Shown here: one piece after another, positions 58,181 to 64,000 of the stretch
Position numbering within the stretch: position 1 is the first letter of the stretch
Layout of the letters: every line of letters begins with the position of its first letter
Assembly: GCF_029433395.1 (NCBI RefSeq)
Contig: NZ_JAQTHW010000002.1
Coordinates: forward strand, 1,364,001-1,428,000
DNA from: Bifidobacterium sp. ESL0763
GTDB lineage: Bacteria > Actinomycetota > Actinomycetes > Actinomycetales > Bifidobacteriaceae
Direction: 5' to 3'
DNA length: 64,000 bases
Translations under genes and position numbers: made by a program
Notes under the pieces: model-generated
The model's database searches: none
Told to the model about the DNA's origin: nothing
What the model saw: only the letters and a program-made list of their open reading frames with translations

Positions 58181-59323
58181 TCAGGCGTGCCAGACGTCCT
58201 TGCCGTTGGCCTTGGCATCCCTGAGGTCGGCGTCGAGCCCGGCCTCGTCGGCCTCGACCTTGCCGGCGATGTATTCCTCCACCAGCTCACGCGCCTCGTT
58301 GTCCTCGTGCTGCACGGCCGGGGACTTCATGAAGTAGGAGCTCGGCGCGAGCACCGGGCCGGAGAGGTGGCGGTCGAGCGCGATCTTGGCGGCTCGCACG
58401 GCGTCGATGACGATGCCGGCGGAGTTCGGCGAATCCCAGACTTCCAGGCGGTACTCGAGGTTGAGCGGCACGTCGCCGAAGGTGGTGCCCTCCAGGCGCA
58501 CGAACGCGAGCTTGCGATCGTCGAGCCAGGCCACGTAGTCGGACGGGCCGATGTGCACGTCGCGGCCCTCCATATCGTGGGGCACAATCGAGGTGACGGC
58601 GCGGGTCTTGGAGACCTTCTTGGACTCCAGGCGCGAGCGCTGCAGCATGTTCATGAAGTCCATGTTGCCGCCGACGTTGAGCTGGTAGGTGCGGTCGAGA
58701 CGCACGCCGCGATCCTCGAAGAGACGGGCCATCACGCGGTGGGTGATGGTGGCGCCGACCTGGCTCTTGATGTCGTCGCCGATGATCGGCACGCCGGCGT
58801 CGCGGAACTTCTGCGCCCATTCCGGGTCGGAGGCGATGAAGACGGGCAGGCAGTTGACGAAGGCGCAGCCGGCGTCCATCGCGGCCTGCGCGTAGGCCTT
58901 GTCGGCCTTTTCGCTTCCCACGGGCATGTAGCTGACCAGCACGTCGACCTTCTTGTCGCGCAATACCTGGGCCACGTCCACCGGCTCGGCGTCGGACTCG
59001 GTGATCATCTCACGGTAGTACTCGCCCAGGCCGTCGAGGGTGGGCCCGCGCAACACCTCGACGCCCTTGTTCGGCACGTCGCAGAACTTGTAGGTGTTGT
59101 TCTGTGAGGCGCCGATGGCCTCGGAGATGTCCTTGCCGACCTTGAGCGCGTCGACGTCGAAGGCCGTGACGAACTCGATGTCGCGCACGCGGTAGCCGCC
59201 GAAGTTGTTGTGCATCAGGCCGGGGATCTTCTCGTCGTCCTTGGCGTCCTGGTAATATTCGACCCCCTGGATCAGCGACGAGGCACAATTGCCGATGCCC
59301 GCGACTGCCACTCGAATGCTCAT
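58181..59323 (-). CDS. ino1: Inositol-3-phosphate synthase (actinobacterial type)
   Basis: 380 residues from ATG 59323 with AAAGGAG upstream. NAD loop [11 protein letters not shown] at 7-17, [11 protein letters not shown] with the catalytic Lys, and [22 protein letters not shown] with conserved lysines. It isomerises glucose-6-phosphate to inositol-3-phosphate, the first step to inositol lipids and mycothiol-type thiols in actinobacteria. The short actinobacterial form lacks the long eukaryotic insert. Start further upstream (59401) is unlikely. Confidence 0.96.
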   Translation of the reverse strand: MSIRVAVAGIGNCASSLIQGVEYYQDAKDDEKIPGLMHNNFGGYRVRDIEFVTAFDVDALKVGKDISEAIGASQNNTYKFCDVPNKGVEVLRGPTLDGLGEYYREMITESDAEPVDVAQVLRDKKVDVLVSYMPVGSEKADKAYAQAAMDAGCAFVNCLPVFIASDPEWAQKFRDAGVPIIGDDIKSQVGATITHRVMARLFEDRGVRLDRTYQLNVGGNMDFMNMLQRSRLESKKVSKTRAVTSIVPHDMEGRDVHIGPSDYVAWLDDRKLAFVRLEGTTFGDVPLNLEYRLEVWDSPNSAGIVIDAVRAAKIALDRHLSGPVLAPSSYFMKSPAVQHEDNEARELVEEYIAGKVEADEAGLDADLRDAKANGKDVWHA

Positions 59324-59448
59324 GGTCACTCCTTTGTCCAACATGTCAATTCCATTGCTCACTGTAACGCAGAACAACGAAAAAAGATACAACGTCACCA
59401 CGTGTTCGCCCGTTGCTTATCGCCGCGCATATCGAACCTATCGCAATG

Positions 59449-59481
59449 AAAAAAGAGACGCCAGAATGACGTCTCTTTTTT
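59449..59481. terminator. Terminator after the second BspA-type gene (bidirectional form)
   Basis: AAAAAAGAGACG (59449-59460) and CGTCTCTTTTTT (59470-59481), a 12-bp perfect stem with a 9-nt loop, with T runs on both strands. It lies 25 bp past the stop of the minus-strand surface-protein gene. Confidence 0.9.
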
Positions 59482-59505
59482 TAAGCGTTGCGCTTGGACT
59501 ACCGG

Positions 59506-61167
59506 CTACTCGGCGGTCTCCGCGCCACGGTGGCGAGCCACGATGAAGTCGTCACGGCGCTTGATCGCGGCGGCGATGGCCAGGAAGGCGAGCAGAAGCA
59601 GCAGCGGGATCCACAGCGGCATGTGCCTGGTGGCGTCGGTCACCTGGGTAACGGTCGCCTCGGTCGCGCAGACGGCGGCGGCCGGAACCGTGGAGCCGGC
59701 GACGTAGGCGGTGGGTTCCACGCACTTGGGCCTCACGCTGTTGCGCACCAGCGGATGGGGCGTGACGTCGATGGTCTGGTCTGCGCCACCCAGCTGCGGC
59801 GTCGCGACGGGAATGGCGGGCGCGGAAGGCGTGGCCGGAGCCGGGGCCGCAGGGGCCTTGGGCGCCGGAGCCGCAGGAGTCGCGGGCGTCGGAGCGGCAG
59901 GTTCCACAGGCGCCGGTTCCCACACTTCGTAGAGCGTCTTGTAGGCGATGCCGAAATTCACATCCACCTTTTCGCCCGACTGATAGACATGCCGCACACC
60001 GCTCGAGCGCACATCGGCCCAGCCGGCAAAACGATACGTGTTGACAACCCTATTGTTGGTATCCAAAAGCTGGAACTGGCCAGCCGGTGCCGGCGTGTAG
60101 AAGAAGGGATGTACATACACGTCGTGCGCCGAGACATCGGAAAGATCGGCATTGCCACCCAGCACCGTGACGTCATGCTCGTCCGCATCGGCATGGAGCC
60201 CCGCAGGCAACGATGCGGACGGCTTAAGCTTGAGCGTCTCCGCCTCCTGCCACACATAAACACCCGACTTTGAGGAATTCGTCTCCATGGTCCTCTCCGA
60301 CAGGGAGGCCGAGGTATAGGTCTTAGATAGATCCACGTTCGCGGACTGTGTGTCCATGACAGGCACTTGTATCCAGGCACCCGTATAAGTGGCATCCCTA
60401 TGCCCCGAAGTGCCCTGATCAGGCTGCGGTATCCCCGCATCACCGGCCAACTCCGCAGAGCTTCCGACGGAGAGCTGCGACAGCTTCGCGCAACCCGAGA
60501 ACATGCCGCTCATGGAGGTGACATGGCTGGTGTCCCAGCTCATCGTGTTGAACTTTCGCAGGTTGCTGTCGCCCTGGAACATACCGGTCATATTGACGAC
60601 CTGACTGGTATCAAGTAGTCCCGAACCGAGGACCTGATCGATATGGGGCATATTGGCGAAGAGGAAACTGGAATCCGCTGGAAGCTTGGTCATACCGCCT
60701 GTGAACTGAATATCGGTGACTGCGGACGGACCGCCTTCCACAGTTGCCCTCTTCGCGATGAAATCGTCCTTGTCGAGCTCGCTGCCGGCACTGAATGCGG
60801 TGATGGTGATGCTCGTATGCCTCACATCGATTGAACTCTTCGGCTCATCCTGCGTGGAGGGCTGGCCGGCCTGGGCCTGCGGCTGCGCGGCGGCAGTGGC
60901 CTTGCTGGTCGCTCCGTCATTGGCCTTCGACTGCGCTGCGACATCGGCGGCCGAAGCCTGGACTGGGGCCTTGCCCTGCTGGTCGGCCTGAACCGGGGTC
61001 TTGGACTCGTCAGCGGATGCCGGAGCGGCGGCCTGCTGCGCCTGCGTCGCCCCGTCGCCCTCGGCGGGCGAACCCTGGGTGGTATCGGCCTGCGAGAACG
61101 CCGGCACCGCCAGCATCGCCGCGGCGGCGAGCACACCCGTCAGTGTCTTCATTGTCCTGTTGAACAT
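59506..61167 (-). CDS. BspA-type leucine-rich surface protein with membrane tail
   Basis: 553 residues from ATG 61167 (GGGAAGG upstream). Signal peptide about 1-26 (VLAAAAMLAVPAFSQA). A Gln/Ala/Thr-rich stalk (30-110) follows; BspA/DUF285 repeats at about 140-235 (LLDTSQVVNMTGMFQG, SWDTSHVTSMSGMFSG); then beta domains with an InlB-like end (YKTLYEVWEP near 425). A Pro/Ala repeat spacer (PAAPTPATPAAP...) at about 430-465 suits a wall-spanning stalk. The C-terminus has one hydrophobic helix (about 520-540) and a basic end, but no LPXTG-like motif, so it is likely membrane-anchored. A paralogue in design of the 34.6-kb protein. Confidence 0.8.
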   Translation of the reverse strand: MFNRTMKTLTGVLAAAAMLAVPAFSQADTTQGSPAEGDGATQAQQAAAPASADESKTPVQADQQGKAPVQASAADVAAQSKANDGATSKATAAAQPQAQAGQPSTQDEPKSSIDVRHTSITITAFSAGSELDKDDFIAKRATVEGGPSAVTDIQFTGGMTKLPADSSFLFANMPHIDQVLGSGLLDTSQVVNMTGMFQGDSNLRKFNTMSWDTSHVTSMSGMFSGCAKLSQLSVGSSAELAGDAGIPQPDQGTSGHRDATYTGAWIQVPVMDTQSANVDLSKTYTSASLSERTMETNSSKSGVYVWQEAETLKLKPSASLPAGLHADADEHDVTVLGGNADLSDVSAHDVYVHPFFYTPAPAGQFQLLDTNNRVVNTYRFAGWADVRSSGVRHVYQSGEKVDVNFGIAYKTLYEVWEPAPVEPAAPTPATPAAPAPKAPAAPAPATPSAPAIPVATPQLGGADQTIDVTPHPLVRNSVRPKCVEPTAYVAGSTVPAAAVCATEATVTQVTDATRHMPLWIPLLLLLAFLAIAAAIKRRDDFIVARHRGAETAE

Positions 61168-61746
61168 TGAGACCTTCCCTTCAATGCGCCTGAACGCAAT
61201 CGACCACAACCTCTACTCTTCTAAAAAGGTTTTCATCAAACCTTCGTAACGTACTACATCATAATGTACTACACTCGACAAGCCCAGAAAGCCTCTTGCC
61301 CACTGCCCTACGGACACAACGGATACAGCCGCGAAACGCCCGGAAATACGCCAAAATCACCCTCACGATTTATAACAGAGCACTGTAATAAAACGTTAGA
61401 CATATCCTCTTTCTCCGTCCATTTGCAACGATGCCAGCGGCACACAGACGCACACCATGGACGCGGAACGGGCAACCGCGCGAACAACGGCGACATGGCC
61501 CGATATCCCGAAACGGAACGAGCCGAGCCAAGACGGGCCGATTCCCCCGATACACCAACGCAACAGGGCGCCCACACGGATCAGAGGGGGGCATACAGAT
61601 ACCGCATATATATAAAGGACCGTGCAACCTCCAGCCTGCCTTTTCTCTACGGGAATAAAAAACACTCCCCCGAATCCCCCATATGGCCCCGATATGACCC
61701 GTTTGACCGGCAGGATTTCTCAGGGGCAGCGGTTACGGTTGTTCCC
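61168..61746. other. 579-bp gap between the BspA-type gene and the PBP gene
   Basis: No believable gene: the short open frames here are low in coding character and lack ribosome sites. A direct repeat GTACTACA at 61251-61258 and 61266-61273 (15-bp step) lies upstream of the surface-protein gene and could be a regulator site. TATATATAAA near 61607 is an AT-rich, promoter-like patch in front of the PBP gene. Confidence 0.5.
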
Positions 61747-64000
61747 ATGGCTTCCAGGAAAAACATGAGCTCCGCACGGTCCAGGACCGCCGCCTCGCGC
61801 GGCTCCCGCCGTTCAGGCAGGCACACCTCCGCCCCCCGCCGACGCAGGGGGCGCGGCGGCAGCGCGACCATGCCCAGAAACAACCATGGCCCGCGCCGCA
61901 AGGCACCGAAACCGAAGAAGCGCCATCTGCTGCTCAAATGGATAATCGGCATCGTCCTGGCCGGACTGGTGGCGGGCATCGCCGCATTCGTCTATCTCTA
62001 CGTGACCACCGAGGTGCCACAGCCCGAGAAGATCGCGATGGCAGAGAAGACGACCCTCTACTATTCCGACGGCACCACCGAGATGGGCCATTTCGCCACG
62101 CAGAACCGTGAGATCATCAGCTGCGACGCGCTGCCGAAATACGTGGGGCAGTCCATCGTGTCTTCCGAGAACCAGACCTTCTACAAGGACAAGGGCGTGG
62201 ACCTCAAGGGCATCGCGCGCGCGTTCCTCAACAACGTGACCGGCGGGGCGCGGCAGGGCGGCTCGACCATCACCCAGCAGTACGCCGAGCGCTACTACAT
62301 GGGCGACACCCACACCTACCTCGGCAAGCTGCGCGAGGCGATCCTGGCCGTCAAGATCACGCAGACGCAGAGCAAGGACCAGGTGCTCTGCAACTACATG
62401 AACACCATCTACCTCGGGCGCGGGGCGTACGGCATCCAGGCGGCCGCCAAGGCCTACTACAACAAGGACGCCAAGGACCTCACCATGCCGGAGGCGGCCA
62501 TGCTCGCCGGCATCATCCCGGCCCCCTCGACCTGGGACCCGGCGGTGAACTCCAAGCGCGCCGACCAGCGCTTCAACCGCGTGATCTCGATCATGAAGAG
62601 CCAGGGCTACATCACGCCGGGAGACGCCAGGAGCGCCAAGCCGCCCCAGACCATCTCGCCGCAGGCCCAGGAGAACTCCTACGCCGGGCAGAACGGCTAC
62701 CTGCTGCAGATGGTGCGCGAGGAGCTGACCGCCGACGGCACGTTCAGCCGCGACGACCTCGACACCGGCGGCTACAAGATCGTCACCACCATCGACAAGA
62801 ACAAGCAGGACCTGATGTTCAAGGTGGCCAGCCCCTCGCAGGGCGGCGACGGCATCGTGCCCGCGGGCGTGCAGATCGGCGGGATGAGCGTCAACCCCAA
62901 GGACGGCTCGATCGAGTCGGTCTACGCCGGCGACGACTACCTGACCAAGCAGCTCAACAACGCCACGCAGGCCACCTACGAGCCCGGGTCGACCATGAAG
63001 CCTTTCGCGCTGCTGGCCACGGTGCAGGCCGGGGTGAGCCTCAACACGACCTTCAACGGCAACTCGCCGCGCACCTACACCAACATCACCCAGCCGGTGC
63101 AGAACTTCGGCAACCAGAGCTTCGGCAACGCCAACCTCTACAGCGCCACGGCCAACTCGGTCAACACCATCTACATGGACCTCCAGCAGCACCTGGGCGC
63201 CAAGAAGGTGGCGCAGACCGCGCAGGCGGCGGGCATGAACCCCAAGCTGGTGACCGGCAACAACCCCTTCACCGTGCTGGGCAACGACGGCGTGCACGTC
63301 GAGGACATCGCGCAGGCCTACTCCACGATCGCCAACCAGGGCAACAAGCCCACGCTGCACATCGTCTCGGCGGTCAAGGACCCGAAGGGCAAGGACATGT
63401 ACCGCGCGCCCACCGACACCGAGCGCGTCTTCAACGCCAACGACACCGCGCTGGTGACCAAGGCGATGCAGGGCACCGTGCAGTACGGCACCGCCACCGA
63501 GGCGCGGGGCATCGGCAAGAGCGTGGCCGGCAAGTCCGGCACCGCCAACGACGGCACGGCGGGCAGCTTCGCCGGCTTCTCGCCCAACACGGTCACCGTC
63601 TTCGCGATGTGGGACCCGGATGGCAACGGCGCGCCGCAGGAGCTGCCCAACATCGGCCGCTACGGCACGGGCAGCGACTACCCGGTGCACCTGTTCACCC
63701 AATACATGAAGCAGGCGCTGGCCGACACCCCCAACGAGGCGTTCCCCGTAGCCAAGGACACCGGCAAGGTCGGCGGCCCGGACGGCTCGTGGGGCACCGG
63801 CGGCGGCTCGCGCTCCTACACCTACACGCCGAAGGACGACGAGTCGACCGGTGAGTCCAACGGCGGCTCGAGCACAATCTCCGGTGGCGGGATGAGCGGC
63901 GGCAGCGACGGGAACGACAGCAGCGGTACGACGACGCCGAACGAACCGTCCGCACCTTCGGCTCCAGGAGAGGGCGGCACTCCCCAGAGCACAGGTAACT
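61747..64000 (+). CDS. Class A penicillin-binding protein, bifunctional (cut by right edge)
   Basis: At least 751 residues, open at the window end. A basic Arg/Ser-rich cytoplasmic N-terminus (1-56) is followed by one transmembrane helix (about 60-82). Glycosyltransferase GT51: SSENQTFYKDKGVDLKG near 137-153 (catalytic Glu in S-E-N-Q), GARQGGSTITQQY, and KLREAILAVKI. Transpeptidase: Ser415-x-x-Lys418 in PGSTMKPF, Ser471-Val-Asn, and Lys596-Ser-Gly. It polymerises and cross-links peptidoglycan outside the membrane. The C-terminal part becomes Gly/Ser/Thr-rich, as in actinobacterial PBP1A. No clear ribosome site before ATG 61747, so the start could be Met7 (61765). Confidence 0.95.
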   Translation, partial: MASRKNMSSARSRTAASRGSRRSGRHTSAPRRRRGRGGSATMPRNNHGPRRKAPKPKKRHLLLKWIIGIVLAGLVAGIAAFVYLYVTTEVPQPEKIAMAEKTTLYYSDGTTEMGHFATQNREIISCDALPKYVGQSIVSSENQTFYKDKGVDLKGIARAFLNNVTGGARQGGSTITQQYAERYYMGDTHTYLGKLREAILAVKITQTQSKDQVLCNYMNTIYLGRGAYGIQAAAKAYYNKDAKDLTMPEAAMLAGIIPAPSTWDPAVNSKRADQRFNRVISIMKSQGYITPGDARSAKPPQTISPQAQENSYAGQNGYLLQMVREELTADGTFSRDDLDTGGYKIVTTIDKNKQDLMFKVASPSQGGDGIVPAGVQIGGMSVNPKDGSIESVYAGDDYLTKQLNNATQATYEPGSTMKPFALLATVQAGVSLNTTFNGNSPRTYTNITQPVQNFGNQSFGNANLYSATANSVNTIYMDLQQHLGAKKVAQTAQAAGMNPKLVTGNNPFTVLGNDGVHVEDIAQAYSTIANQGNKPTLHIVSAVKDPKGKDMYRAPTDTERVFNANDTALVTKAMQGTVQYGTATEARGIGKSVAGKSGTANDGTAGSFAGFSPNTVTVFAMWDPDGNGAPQELPNIGRYGTGSDYPVHLFTQYMKQALADTPNEAFPVAKDTGKVGGPDGSWGTGGGSRSYTYTPKDDESTGESNGGSSTISGGGMSGGSDGNDSSGTTTPNEPSAPSAPGEGGTPQSTGN

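Noticed and set aside
61813-63702. 629-residue minus-strand frame over the PBP gene
   Set aside because: The plus strand encodes a PBP with GT51 and transpeptidase motifs.

Overview
The window is high-GC, densely coded DNA from an actinobacterium, most likely a Bifidobacterium. The best evidence is a serine/threonine kinase – Fn3 giant – MoxR – DUF58 – transglutaminase-like – PP2C operon, known in bifidobacteria as the PFNA cluster, lying beside rpoC/rpoB. Further support comes from a 380-aa actinobacterial inositol-phosphate synthase, a short SRP RNA, and sorted or membrane-anchored BspA-type surface proteins. Species is not assigned. I see no tRNA, rRNA, insertion sequence, prophage or CRISPR array.

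Layout. 1-2.5 kb: 5' part of an AdnA/UvrD-like recombination helicase. 2.6-8.7 kb: a type-B carboxylesterase and an MFS transporter in one operon, divergent from a MerR regulator; then a second MFS carrier and a GNAT acetyltransferase. 8.9-10 kb: zinc alcohol dehydrogenase with a palindromic operator. 10.2-25.8 kb: the phospho-signalling island (kinase, 2009-aa Fn3 surface protein, MoxR, DUF58, transglutaminase-like membrane protein, PP2C phosphatase, LRV-repeat protein, and a convergent FHA protein). 26-34 kb: rpoC and rpoB, then a small membrane-anchored protein. 34.6-39.2 kb: a BspA-type surface protein with a sortase-like tail, a MutY without its iron-sulphur ligands, and fucO with a well-marked promoter. 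39.6-45.3 kb: trmL, a 50-aa membrane protein, the UPF0210/ACT pair, an OFA-type MFS carrier, mtnN. 45.4-48.2 kb: two tandem class I DAHP synthases. 48.6-56.5 kb: pepC, a DivIVA-like coiled-coil protein, a pyroglutamyl-peptidase-like protein without catalytic Cys/His, pgeF, a U32 protein, an aldo/keto reductase. 56.6-64 kb: SRP RNA, glf, ino1, a second BspA-type protein, and a class A PBP cut by the right edge.

How it fits together. The signalling island pairs a membrane Ser/Thr kinase with a PP2C phosphatase and an FHA reader. MoxR, DUF58 and the transglutaminase-like protein form the usual MoxR-type membrane module, and the kinase and the Fn3 giant share FN3-like outer domains. The acidic motif D-x-T-[VI]-L-S occurs repeatedly in the MoxR N-terminus, twice in the FHA protein and once at the N-terminus of the distant pgeF product. 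This suggests, but does not prove, a common phosphorylation/FHA-docking tag. The transglutaminase-like protein has lost all three triad residues and may be a structural pseudoenzyme.

Many gaps hold arrays of perfect or near-perfect palindromes (39.3, 40.3, 46.9, 48.4, 55.5, 58.1 kb). Two of these, at 48.4 and 55.5 kb, appear to be copies of one dispersed element.
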